A DNA stretch of 64,000 nt, taken from Amblyornis subalaris. Lineage: Eukaryota > Chordata > Aves > Passeriformes > Ptilonorhynchidae. The notes beneath the pieces are model-generated. The model did no database searches, was not told where the DNA came from, and worked only from the letters and a program-made list of their open reading frames with translations. The stretch is from assembly GCA_018881555.1 (NCBI GenBank), contig JACAXG010000008.1:12057316-12121315 (forward strand). The letters are read 5' to 3'. The translations under genes and the position numbers were made by a program. Below, one piece after another: positions 1-13,000 of this stretch (positions within the stretch are counted from its first letter, which is position 1; each line of letters begins with the position of its first letter).

Positions 1-2359
1 GTGTAAACGAGGGGGTGGGAAGAGCACACGCTGCCCACCGATCAGGGGGTTGACAGCAAGCAGGCTCCCACTCCAGGGTGGAAACAGAGAACACAACATG
101 GGGTCTGCAGCACACCCAGCATCTCCCCGAACCACTGGCCAGCCTGAGGGCTGGTGATTCCCTTCTACCACCATCACCCATGCAGAAGCCAAGGCCTAGC
201 CAGCACCTGAGCAGCCACAGGGTGGGCAAAGCAGGCAGGGCTCATCCTTGCTCTCTTGCTTGTACTGAGCATGTGTTTCAGGACCATGACGAGAAATACC
301 AAGCAGGCCCTAAAGTGGTGGCCAGTGCAGCTCAGCACGTGCCAGAGTTCTGCTGGTGTTTACACAATGCTCAGGGCTGACACTCAGTGCGTGTGGATTT
401 CTAAGCCTTGGGACAAGATGGCATGTTAATTGATGAACTCCATCGGATGGGTAATCTGCTGTGATTAACTCCTCAACCACCACAAAACACCTCTGGCTTG
501 GCTGGTCTAGCAGCAGTGCTGACAGGTGCTGGGCATGCTGTGCTGCCGGGGGATTTATGTCCTCCCCTCCAGACCCTCAAGCACCCACTTGAGCCCTCCT
601 GGTGCTGTTAGAATAGTGACAGAGCAGCCCCNGCCCTGCAGGCAGCTCACCCAAGAAACATTATTTAACAGAGGGCAGCTCATCACCCACATGCAACAGG
701 AACATGCTGGCTGGATCATGCATCACACCACCTCAAACTNGGGATGTGCCATCAGGAAACCAAATCAGGAGAGAGGCAATACTTTTTAAAAGTAATGAAG
801 GCTTTCAAGTTTATTTGTTCTAATTACCCAGCTGACAGCTCAGGGGAGGAGGAGAAAATTATCAGGGTATTACTGCCACAAAATAGTTGTAATTGAATCA
901 TTCCAGACAATAAAGCAGAAGCGCAGGTCACAGGCAACGCATCACTCCCCCCGTGCCAGCCCCCCAACACCCCTCACTGTTGTACCACAATAAAAACACC
1001 AATACGAGGAGACTCTGCTCTAATAACACCCTATTACACCAAACAATCTTGAGTGTCACCTACAGGGAGAGTAGGAACTGCTGAGCAGGCTGGGGACAGT
1101 GAGTTTACACTCTGCAGGTTGATTCCCTGCGATGTGTGAAGGCTTTTCCTGAGCAGTGGGTACATCTCTGCCCTCGGATCCCCACAGCTGGCTGCCCCCT
1201 AGCTCTTCCAGCTCTGGCTGCAGTGGCAGCAGGGTGGTGGGGCAGAGGGTGTCTTGCTACTGTGCAGCTGGGACAGGCGGTGAGTGTCTTGGAGAGAGCA
1301 ATGGCTTGGGGAGCCACCAGCTCTGCCAATCCAGGCTCCTGGCGAGCAGAGCCACAGGTCCTGCCACTGCTGGGCTTGTCTGGCACAGCAAAGCCTGGGC
1401 TGCGTCACTGAGGGCAAGTGCCAGAGGAACATCCCACCATGGCAGCAGGGCACGGGCCGACAATAAGCCCCAGCAGCACTCGGAAGCAAGCTGAGGCTGG
1501 CTGAGGGGCACATGCAACCATGTGCTGCACAGAGCAAAGCGGCACAAGAGAGCCACCGTGGGGGACACACCCGTGAGTGCCGGCAGCCCTCGTGTCACAA
1601 TTGCCCCCAGGCGTGCAACTTGACACACTTCAAGGCCACACGCCCAGGCACTTTGGAGACACAGGCCAAGGAGGCGGGAGCTGGGACATAGCCCTGGCCC
1701 CATTTCTGCAGGCAGCTGTGTTTGATGCCATCCCCACATTGGGAGAGGCACAGCTTGCACCTGGCATTTACAACCCTGCCCTTGGCCAGGGCTGTGCCCA
1801 TAACCTGGCTGACTCCCTCTGCACACAGCCAGGAGCAGGGACCAGCTCCCTGCTGCCAACACCATGATTTGCTCAGCTCCCACTGCCCTCCCACCACAGA
1901 ACCCCTGCCATCCCAGGCACCCCAGAGCTGCAGGCTGAGGGTTGGAGCACACATCCGCAGCCACAGCGCGATTCATTACGCTCGCTACAGACCATTAAAC
2001 CCTTCCTGCCCGGGCTCGCTGCCTTGGCAGCTCCGCTGGGAGCCAGCTGAGGCTGCGCGTGCCTTGCGGGGAGCGAACTGCAAGTCCAGCTCTGCCAAAG
2101 ACTTAATGTGGCGCAGCGATGCCAGGCAGGCCCCAGGAACGATGGCTGGGCCCCTAGAAGGGGCTGCTGCTCTCCACCTCTCCTCGTCAGCCACCAACAT
2201 GGTAGAAAAAGGCAAAGCAAGAAGCTGAGTGTGGGAACACTCCCCCATTTGGAGATCAGCACCCCCTGCTTTGCCTCTGTGGGCAGCAGGCATCCGACAG
2301 CCCCCGGTGCTTTGGTACCCCCACGACAGGATGGGGCAGGCAGGGCTATGGTCACAGAA
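1..2359. other. intergenic, no gene recognised
   Basis: This lies downstream of NCKIPSD. Long open frames on both strands in 1105-2300 are Ala/Cys/Leu/Pro-rich composition artefacts with no recognisable domain. An AT-rich patch (about 790-1060) and a CpG-bearing patch (about 1960-2110) resemble conserved noncoding DNA but cannot be tested here. By human gene order CELSR3 should lie further left. Confidence 0.5.
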
Positions 2360-3826
2360 TTCCAGTTCAAGACATTTTTATTCTTCTGCAGGTTACATTT
2401 AGTGTTTAAGAAAATACAGGATCCCTTTTGACATTCATACATTTTTACAGGGAAAAAATAGGTTTCTCTACTAGGGTGGTTATTAAGCTTGGGCATTCCC
2501 AGGCTGTATTCAGGAGGTCCTCCTTGGCTGCCAGGCCAACCCCCTCTGTTCTCAAGCATCACTGCCCCAGTGGCCAGTCTAGGCCTGCAGAGCAGAGCTT
2601 GTGTCATTGCCTCAAACTAACAAAAACAAAAAATTAAAGTAAATACAGTGCCCAGTATTTCCAGTTCCACTTTCCAACAGATCCTACACTGACTACTGCA
2701 AAGGAAGACCTGGGGACAGGGAGCGACCACACTGTGCACACAAATATCTAAGAGACTCACGTTAGTGTGTGTGACTATCTGCAACAGGGAAGCAGGTTAA
2801 TCCTGTTTGCTAGAAACCTAGAGGAAATATAAATAAGGGTTCCCCCACACTTAGCGTAGTCACAAACAGCTACTGGACACCAGGCTCACGCTGCCTCTGA
2901 GCGCTGCCACGGGGACAGGGAGGGCAGCGAGGCAGAGCTACTATGAAGCTCAAGGCAAGAAATGCACACGCTTCATGAACAGAGCACGCCTGCCCGGGGC
3001 AGCCCCTCTGCTCAGCGCAATGCTGCAACAGAGGTGGCAAAGCAGCAGCTTCACTTGGCAGNACACATCTTTGTGCTCTGTCAGGCCAAGGGCTTCCTAA
3101 GGGCAGCGTCACCCATGTGGCTGTTACTTCTAGGCTGCCATAGTGTGCAAGAAATTCAGATTTAAACATCACTATAGAAAGCAGATTGAAAAGCAGCTGC
3201 TGGGGTAAGACCTCCATGACCCAAGGTGGGCTGCTGCCCAGAGGCAAAGCCGAGGGCCAGGAGGGAGTGCAATGCTCACTAGACGAGGCGTTAAGACAGC
3301 GAGCAGCTACTTTCCCTTGGCAGGGCTGCAGCACATTGGCACTAGCAGCAGGAAACAAAACAGATGTTACGAAAGCTTCTTCCAAGCACCAGCGGACTCC
3401 ACTTGGTCACTGCAGGGAGAGAGACGCACATGGAAAAGAAGTGATACTCTAAGGCAAAGGCCTTTCTTTTCAGGACCTCGGGATACCAGTGCAGCTAAAG
3501 ATCCCCCCATGCAGGCTGCTAAGCCCCCGCAACCTCTCTGCCTTTTCCGTTAACACCAGCTGCCCAAATAGCTCCTGCCGAGTCTTGCAGGCAAACCATG
3601 CGCCAGTGCCCACCCCACTCCACCTGCCCTTGGCACCAGGCCCTGGGGGCACCCCACACTTCTCTGCCGCTGGCGCTTCCAAAGGGCCGGTGAACACTGT
3701 CCCAACCTTAGGCCTCGCACAGAGGGATATAAGGTATGAGCTGTACTGGGAGGGAATGGGGGGAAAGTGTCAACAAGAGACATAGTCGATCCAAGTGGTA
3801 CAAACTCCAGTCCAAGCTGAGGAGCA
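2360..3826 (-). other. NCKIPSD: NCKIPSD probable 3' UTR
   Basis: About 1.47 kb runs from the stop codon to a likely cleavage site 15-20 bases past the first AATAAA on the minus strand. No minus-strand AATAAA or ATTAAA was seen between the stop and that signal. Open frames here are not protein-like. The end is inferred, not proven. Confidence 0.55.
2377..2382 (-). promoter_or_regulatory. poly(A) signal AATAAA for NCKIPSD
   Basis: This is the first canonical AATAAA on the minus strand after the NCKIPSD stop. A further copy at 810-815 (minus) could serve a longer 3' end. Confidence 0.5.
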
Positions 3827-4030
3827 TTAGCTGGTACCAGGAGAGATTTCTGGGAACTCCTTATAAATCTCCAAGATGATCAGTTTGTCCATCTGGCACT
3901 GCTGGTCCTCCTCCTCCTCGCCCAGGATGCGCTGCAGGATGCCCTGCAGGTCGGCGAGGCGGTGCTGGTGCTGCAGATAGGGCGTGGAGCGGATGATGGC
4001 GTGCATCAGAGACAGATACTCCATCCTCAG
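3827..4030 (-). CDS. NCKIPSD: NCKIPSD last coding exon 13 with stop
   Basis: This 204-nt exon encodes residues 692-758 and the TAA stop at 3827-3829. It begins [19 protein letters not shown] and contains [14 protein letters not shown], then a Glu-rich turn (GEEEED) and QCQMDKLI. The start matches human closely, while the last dozen residues diverge. The acceptor is CGTTTGGCAG after a run of C. Confidence 0.95.
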   Translation of the reverse strand: MRMEYLSLMHAIIRSTPYLQHQHRLADLQGILQRILGEEEEDQQCQMDKLIILEIYKEFPEISPGTS

Positions 4031-7000
4031 CTGCCAAACGGGGGGGAGACAAACCACAGAGCACAGTGAAAGATTTGAAGTGAGATAAACCAGCATGCCA
4101 GCCTCCATTACAGCATGAGCACAGAACAGCTGCTGCTGCACCATCAACCAGAGCATGACTCCAGAGGCGCCTGCTTTTCCTTAAGGATCATTAGTAACTA
4201 TGGAAAACTCTGCTTTTCCCACGGCAACCCATTGCTGCTCCTCCCCTGCCCTCAAACACGTGCATATCCCCCGTCTCTTGCAATATCAAACCTTGCAATA
4301 CCAATTCCTCCTACTTGTACTACTCACAGAGGGTCCCTCTTCCCAAAGGTCCCTGGTCAGAAGGGTGCAGACCACCAGAAGCCTGGCAGATCTTTCTGTA
4401 AATATGCCTATGTGCCCTGCAGGATAAATCCCCCCTTCCTCCTCAGCTCCCAAGGTTGATTTGAGCACCCAGAAATGTTGTGCCCACCCCAGGGCTCCAC
4501 TCTTGTTGGCACTAGCAGGCCTCATGGTGGGGCCAGAAGAAACACCATTGCTTTGGGACTGTGCTCCCTTCCCCAATGCCCATGAGTTACTGTGAGCACC
4601 TTGTCTCCAGGGGAGAGATCAGCAATCTGCCGCACCAGGATGTCTATCAGGACCATCATGTCCGTGTGATAGAAGATGCTGGCTGTGTCCTTGCTGGCAA
4701 AGATGTCCTGCAGGAACTTCAGCACTGAGTGTGGTGGCTGAGGCTGATGTTTGAAGATGCAAACTGGATCATCTGGGGGAGGCAGAGAGACTGTGCTGAG
4801 CCACATGCTCCCCACTGCCCCTCTGCTCCATCTTCAGTGCACATCCGTTCATGAGACCCTTCGGCTCTGGAGAGGAGGCTGCCCGGCCCTCGGCCAGCCG
4901 CTCCCTGCCCATGGATAGCTTTTGTACGCAAAGACCTCAGTGGCTTGCACAAAGGTGTGTAATCAGGATGGCAGCTCTGCAGGCTACCAATATGAGACCC
5001 AACTCATTATGATTAGCATTAATCACTGTTTATGTTTCACCTACCATCTCAGGTGAGAGCTCATTAGCACACTGCCTCACTTTTTTACTCAACAGCCACC
5101 ACTCATTTTCTCCCTAGTTTAAGAGGGGTCCAATAATCCCTCTGAAAAGCCCATCAGAGCCTGTACCAGAAACAAGCTTTCACCAAAGACCAGGCTAGTA
5201 CTGTCCCAGAAGCAAGAAAAGAAACACTTCCGAGTTTAAATGAGCCACCACATCCTGTTCTCTTCCAAAACACATCCCTGCAGACTCCAAGAGGGGCTCT
5301 GAGCCATGGCAGCCCCCCNGGCAGTTGTCAGAAAGGCAGGCAAATGAGAAGCATCTTCATTAGGTTGTGGCCGCCCTCTTTCTTCTCCCAGCTCCTCACT
5401 GTAAGGTGATCCCCGCAGGGAATCTGGCAGGGAAAGGGCTAAACAAAGGCTTTGGGAGGAGGCCAGACAGAAGAGCACTGAGGTGCCGGCTGCCCTCCAG
5501 CTGATATAGTGTGGAGATGGTGATTTGCAACCCCAAAGAGAACTAAAGCCAGAGTAAGATGAGCTGCAACCATCACAGGATAAGTTATTTCCAGCAACTC
5601 AACAAAATCAGTTCTCTCAGGCAGCAAAGCCCCNGTGCTCCAGAAGGTATTAGAAAGCACAATAGCAGCCTGCAGCACAAGCTGAAAGACCTGGCACTGC
5701 TCTTCCTGAGATCTCCAGCTTTCCAGCACTCTGCTCTGCAACAGCTCTTCGAGTACACTGGATTTCACTCCACGCTTGGAGCAGACACAAGGCTAACCCT
5801 CTGCTGGCAATTCGGAAATGGAAAGTTCCACTCTAAGCAGCATTTCAGAAGACAAAAACTCCCTCTGCATCTGTCCCCCAGGGCAGATGTTTGCCAGCAC
5901 AGGCTGAGGGTTGTGTGCCAGCACTCACTGAGGCCGAGGCCTCTCCAAGGACAGAAATGGCCCAGTACCAGCCTTCCTCCCAGATAAGAGCTTGCCCATG
6001 GCAGCTGGCCATGCCAAGATGGGACTGATCAGACCCAGAACTACATGGAAATGGCATCCACGCCTCTCCNCCTAGATGCTGTCAGCCATCACCTTATTCT
6101 TTGTGCGGCTCCATCCTCAGCAATGCAGACTGTCACCCTCACAAACTCACCAGGAAGCAGCACATCCTGCCTGAGCTGACAGCTCCTCAGCTNCCTGCAT
6201 CCCTGATATCCCACCCTGTAATGAGCACAGGCCTTGTCTCCCTGAGCATCTGCACCCCCTGCCAGGCACGAAACAGTGCCACACACACTCACCTCCTCTG
6301 TTCAGCAGCAGTAGTAGCTTCTCTGTGAAAGTCTTGACATTGGAGTGCTTGCTTATTGTAGTCATGATCACACTGTGTTCTGGAACTAAGGAAGAAACCT
6401 GTTCAGCACCTCCCTTTGTCTCCTGAAGACCATGGTGATAAAAACACATAATGGGAGGCTNCTATTTTGCATCAGTGCTCTGGGGAGCTTTGGGGAAGCA
6501 CAGTCTATCAGGGCTATGAACAGTTTCAGCCCCACAGAGTGGGCGGGCAGGGAGAGGGAAGGTGAAATAAATCTGGAAACAGCACATGAAACACTTGGGA
6601 CTTGGTGCTTTCTCTGTACATCTGATTCATGTGTGGGTTCCCACCCTGCCAGCCAAACACTGGGAAGTACCTTGCAAAGGCTTTATGTTGTCAAACATTA
6701 CCTTTGCTCACAACCCCCTGTAGCCAAGGGCTCTACTCTCTGGTAATTTCTTACTTCCTTATCAGCAGTGCCCTTCTGCAACTTAGAGTCTTGCAATTTC
6801 CCATAAGAAGGGTTCCAGGAGCATCTCAGAAGGGAAAAGTTCTTCCCAGCACTAAGCACTGTGCTGTGCAAGGGTACAGGCTGAAGATTTCTTCTAGGAA
6901 CTGTCCCCATGCCTGCTCTGGGGGTGATTTGTTGCAACTACAATACATTTACCCTAGCAGACCTTATGCATGAGTGTATTTCACAGGCTACAAAGTGCTT

Positions 7001-10000
7001 CAGGATCCTGAAGGGCATCANTATAATGTGCATTTAGGAGAATTTTTGAACTACTGCTGCACCACTGAACGGCATGATAGATGAATCTTGCAGACAGAGG
7101 AATAAAAAATTCAATCCACTAATAAGCAACGTGAACACCATTTAACATGTTCTTAGCATCAGAGAACAAGTCACTGCTCTCAGCTATGCCCCAGGTGGGC
7201 AATAATCCCCAGAAACACACTGCCTGTCATGCATTACTGCCTAATTACTGCAGCCAGCAAGGATATGGATAAGTGTGGGAAGGGGTAATGAATAAAAGCA
7301 GCAGAGATATACTTCATCAGTCTCTGTGCGATCAACTTCCACATGTAATCAGAAACTTTCACATAAATTTTGATGAAGCGCAACTCAAAATAACAGGTAA
7401 ATTACTGGACATATCATTGCTGCTTTATCCTCCCCTCTCTCCAAAAAGTTAGTGATAAAGTCATGAAGCAGAACAAGGGGAAGTAATTAACTAAAGACAA
7501 TTGGAGCAACAGAAGACTGGGTTAAGGAGTGGCCTCTCTTAGCAGGGCCTGAAACTACATTTCAATCTTCCAACAGGCTTCAAAATGCACAGGCAGCAAG
7601 AGGGCAGATGCTCTTCTCTAGGGACCTGATGTGCTGTCTGTCCTCATGGAGCTCAGCAGGGCAGGGAGGACAAAGAACAAGGGCAAACAGGAGAGAGCAC
7701 CGCTCAGGCCAACACTGAAGGGCCTGGCCTCAACACTTTGGCACTGAATGAGCTTCAAGCAGTGTGGACAGGGAAGCAGCAGCTTTGCCAAGACCTGCAC
7801 AAGGCACAGGAATTTTCTTCTGGACTGGTACTGAGAAATGCCCACTGAAGCATCTTCTCTCCCAAGTCACCTGTGCCCGTAAATTAACCCCACTCATGTT
7901 CTGCAAGTACAGCCTAACAACTACTTTGATCAGGCAGTGTGGAAATAGAATGACAAATCCAGTGGGCTGCCCAGAGCTGCCAGGCAGGAGCTTTCAGACC
8001 ATTTTTTCCTCTAGGGTTTTGCACCGTATTTAAACAAAGTGTAGTGCCAGAGACTAGGGGAGCTGGATGCTGGTTATAGCACCATCAAGACCCAGTGAGG
8101 TTCTCCCTCCCCATTTTTCACACCCAGACCACTGAAATCCTGCCAAGGCAGAACAGCACTAATTCAACCTGGAATGTGGAGATTGAAGGCCAGAAGGACG
8201 TTGACAAATAAGTCAGGCAGCTGGTCAGTGGTGTCCGAGGGCAGCCCATCCTCAATGACATCCAGCAGGAACTGTACAAACTGAGAGTTGAGATGTTCTG
8301 CGCAAGGAGAAAGGGGCATTTACAGCACAGTGAAAATAAACCAAGCAACAACAGACCATCCAAGCCACTTCTCTGTGCTTTTATGCTTAAAAACCATTAG
8401 TGGAGTGCTAGTGTCAGCCTCCAGGGAATGAAGGGCCCTTCAAGTGGACTAGACAGACCACTGAAGCATCTTTGTGTGAGAGAAAAGTGGCCCAGAGAAC
8501 TATCCACAGTGCAGGGTAATGCTGAAATTTGGTCCCCCAACTGGCAATTTTTTTGAGTAAATAAAACACCAAATCCTGCTCTACCTGTTGCACCACCACT
8601 GCAGCCAGCGCAAGGTAGGAAGAGATTAGTATTTTTGAACACTGGTTTAATTAATCTCTTTAAAAAATCCCTAATAATCTAGATCATTAGTAATAACCCA
8701 TTTTTCAATTTAGCTATTAGGAAAGCTCAGGAGCTCATGCAAATAAGTCCACCTGCAGGAAATAATTGCCAGGGTTACATAAAGAGAGAAAAGCAGGAGG
8801 TGTAGAGGCTCATTCCAGTCTCTACTGCAGCAGTTTAAATCTTGTACACATTTACCAGGTTTTAAGGTAAAGCTACTGATGAGATACTTATAAAAATCTC
8901 TACTGCATTTCTAGGAAAACTAAGCCCANTGTTTTCCAAATACAGGGAATACAACATAGCCTTGAGAAGAAGTGGGCAGGGCTTTCTGGCTGAAATGGAA
9001 AGACAGAGAATAAAACAGGGAGAATGCTTACACTTCATTATTGACTACAATACCCTTAATCACCTCCACTTTCCCTAAGAGCCTGCGCTAGGCAGGGGTG
9101 CGCTATCCTGCTAGAAGAGAGACCAGAAAGAGACCACATTATGCAGCTGACAGCCTTAGTGGGAGTTTGTGGAGGGATCTGGGATCTCAGCTCATCATCA
9201 GACAGTCTCCAAAACCAGTAAGAGGTGTGTGCTTTCACACAGGCCAGAGGTAAAACAAAATGCCACTTAGTCACAGGGATGGGCAAATTCATGTCGTCTG
9301 CAGTGTGGCATTCAGTCTTCCACTGCTCTAACCCAGACTTGGAAATCTGTCATCTCAGCCCAGTGCTTCAGCTGCCAGGCTCTACTGATAAAAACAAGAC
9401 CCTACTCCCGCTGGGTCTTCCACTGAGCTGTCCCCACCTTGGCCTCCAGGAAAGGTCCCTTCCCTGTGTCTGCCAGCACGCCCCAGACATGCCACCACCA
9501 GCTCTGCCATGCACAACCCACTCTTACCATAGTGGTGATATGGCAGGGGCTCCCCCATGGAGAACATCATGGCCAGCACCAGCGCAGAGTAGCACATCTT
9601 TTGATGATCTGCAAGACAAAGGTCCTGCCATTAGTTCTTCTGAGGATGTGACACCTNCCCCCAGCTGCAGCTGGGAGGTCACACATTTAATACAGGCATT
9701 TAACAGTGACTAGCCTGCTCCTCATTCCTGTATTGACTGAGCTGTAAGGGTGTTTTTCCCCGTTTTAGCACACCACACGCCTTCTGTGCCGTGTGTTTCC
9801 AAAGCAATTTAAAAATAATCATAACAAGAGTCCTCTATTTTTTTCTCCTTCACTTCAGAGGATCTGGGCAAACTTGATCTGAATAATTAAAAACCTCCCC
9901 TGCACAGTCCCAGGACACATCCCATGGTTATGTAATTACTGAACCCAGAAAAAGCATCCATCTGGCCAGCTCAAAATACTGCCTGTTCCAACCAACACCA

Positions 10001-13000
10001 CCCCCGGACAGCCATGCTGCTTGTTACCATCTCTGCACTGCTCTACTTTTGCTACCTCAGCTCTGCCTGAAGGTATAAAAGGTCCCTGGGGAGACCAGAT
10101 CACTGCTCAGGACTCAGGCTGTGCATCTGCCCACCTCCCAGGCCACATGTCTCCAGCACTGATACATCCCACAGCCTGCTAGGCCAACACAATTTTCGCT
10201 GGCAGCAGCTATATGTGAATGGTCCAAAGAACCCCTGCCAGTGCCTTTCCTGAATTTTAATTAATGGATACCTCTCAATAGATATCTGCAGAACAAAAAA
10301 AAAAAAGTCATGGAATAGGATCTGTGCCCTCATCAAATGTAGCCTCTGTCCAGTTCAGCAAGTCTGAAGACAATAGGAAAATGAGTATTATTATATATAG
10401 GTTACCACACATACTGGCTAAATAAAGTTCAGCTACATCTGCCAGAGAGAGCCCAGGGGCACTTGTTACAAGGAAACTGAGGGTGTATTTATAAAAAACT
10501 GACCAAAACTATTTTTCTTTAGAGGAGAAAAAGGCCCTTCAAAGATGCTTCTCCCAGCCATACTGCTGCCCTCCTCAACACACATCAGTTCCAGTGCCCC
10601 CTCCAGACCCTTTAAGATATTTCACTTCTTCATGCACTAATCAACCCCTGTCTAAGCACCTGCACCTTGCAGTTTGGCTTTAACTGCACAGGCTGATGCC
10701 TTCACTGTCACCACTTACTCCTGGACTTGGCCAAAGGACTTTCAACACTTGGCAGCTCTCAGGTTTACTGTTAACATGGGGGACAAAATGCTACTGAGTC
10801 ATTCCAGCCGCACAGCCCTGGAAAGTCAGCTCTATCAGCAAAGCCTCTATACACAAAGCACACATAGACTCTGTCAGTGCTCCACAAGATGCCTCAGCTT
10901 TCAATCAGCAAGTACTTTGAGTAAAAATAGATCATTTGAGGCTTAACCAGAGATACTACAGCATTAACAAGATTAAGAGTTTGTAGACCATGTGGCAGCA
11001 CAGGAAGGCTGGAAACTGCTATTTACTCTCAGTAAACAGAGAGGGAGGATATTTAATGACTTAATTATAATTCATACTTATATAAGAAGCTCTCAGCTAT
11101 AAGGTGACAGTGATGCCAAAGCTCACTGTAGCAAAAAAGGGATCTGACAAACTGTTCACCACATGATTTCTTCTTTCGTTCCTCCATGGCTTCAGGAGTT
11201 GGGTCTTGGAGGCAGGACACTGCAGTAGGTAGACACAGGGAGCTGCTGTTCTCATGTTCCTAGAAAGGCTTTCATCAACAAAACATTTTCCCTCACCACA
11301 TCAGGAGCAGTGAAATAACAAAGTGAGAGTCAGAAGCCAGTGATAAACATGGTTGTAGCAAATATGGGGGAAGAGACTANTTAGAGATGGGAGGGAAGAG
11401 AGTAGTTTTACACATCCTTGGCCCATCTGCCATTAACTGATGTCCATTCATCTTGGCTGACAGTAGACTACATGACTAGGAGGCAAATCTTGTTGCATTG
11501 CCTAAAGACAACAAATCAAAGGATTCTGAAACCAGTTAGAAACCTGAACTCGGGACAAACCCTGGGACACTCACTGTGCACAGGCTCTACAAGTTTTTGG
11601 AGTCCAGATGCTGCAGGACTCATCCAAGACTTCAGACCATGCTGAATAACAGAGTACTTGTCAGTCAAAACACAGCTTTTTTTTTTTTTTACCTTCCAGA
11701 GCAGCACCAGTGGCTGTGCAGAAATAAATAGCATTAATGCAGCTCTCCTGAAGCAGAGGGACTGCTGACAACAGACTGATAAGCACCACTGAAGTAGCCA
11801 TGACAGGCAGGAGAGATGCAGCTCTTTGCTCACCAGCCTGCATTGCTGAAGCCTACTGAGACACTGGTAAGAAACTGCTATTATGTACGAAAAGCAGTTC
11901 TCAGAGGCCTTTGAAGACCTTGCTTCCACCTTCTAAGCAGTGCAAAATTTGGGCCCTGGGAGCAGACACAATTGTCTACAACTGAAGGGAGAAGAGCCTG
12001 ACAGCTGACTTGCATGTACATTGCATTGCAGCAAGGGAGAAAGTCATGATTACAGACTGGATCATCCCTGTGTGCTTTNGTTGGAATTGTTCTGGCTAAT
12101 TCTGTCTTGCTGTGTCTTATTATAAGGTCTTCTAACACTGATAGATGTGCAGGCCAGCTGCAGCAGTGGGAAGGAGCTGTCCAGAAGCAATAAGACCCAA
12201 GCATCTGGCAGAAGAACTGGCCAGCAGCCAACATGCCTGCATCAGTCCCAGGGTAAAGTCCTTCTCAGCAAAGGCACCCAGCATCCACGGACAGAGCTTC
12301 TGCCTCAGCTGCTCTTCAGTAATAAGCCAAGAGGGATCCCACAGGGCTGCTGCAGCCAGTTCCATGCTCCCCAGTTGTGTAGTGCTGGCACCGATTGCTC
12401 TGGCTCCAGTCACCCACAGAAGGGATTAGCTATTCCACAGCATGTCACGGATCAGCTGCTATTCCCCAGTTTTTAGTACCAAAATAAGCTCAAGTCATTC
12501 TAGGATTCAAGGTCGTGTTTTCACACAAGGTACTGCTTGCCATTTGCTGGCAGGACATGGAGCAGTAAAGCACCAGAATGGCAGGAGGGAATGGCTAATG
12601 CCCTAAAGCACCTCTGAAGGACAGACACGTTTGGGCCAAGGATGGTTACTTCCCTGCAGCCCCGCTCTGAAGGCCAAGAGGGCTGGATGCTGCACAGATG
12701 ACATTGCACAAGTGCCTACCATAAGCTTAGCACAAGCAGGGCAGCACGGAATCAGGACACTGATGTGGGATGCTGGGGACAGGAACATCTATTATGCACA
12801 TTCAGTGTGGTCATCTAGGACATTTACTCGGCTCACATGAAATGGATGTGACTATCCCTGTCCTGTGCAGACCTGCCAAGCCCTACACAGTCTCATCACA
12901 AAATTATACCCCTCCACAGCTCCATGACACCCACAACAAAACAAGACGCTACAGACTGCAACCAGGGCAGCAAGGCTGCCCACAGGGGGCTCTTCTGATC

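Noticed and set aside
1257..1976. 239-codon minus-strand open frame left of NCKIPSD
   Set aside because: Composition is Cys/Trp/Leu/Ala-rich with no domain or motif, and equally long frames lie on the other strand in the same GC-rich stretch. It does not resemble CELSR3.
1873..2607. 244-codon minus-strand open frame near the NCKIPSD 3' end
   Set aside because: It lies across and beyond the inferred poly(A) site, has no recognisable protein features and contains poly(A)-signal sequence.
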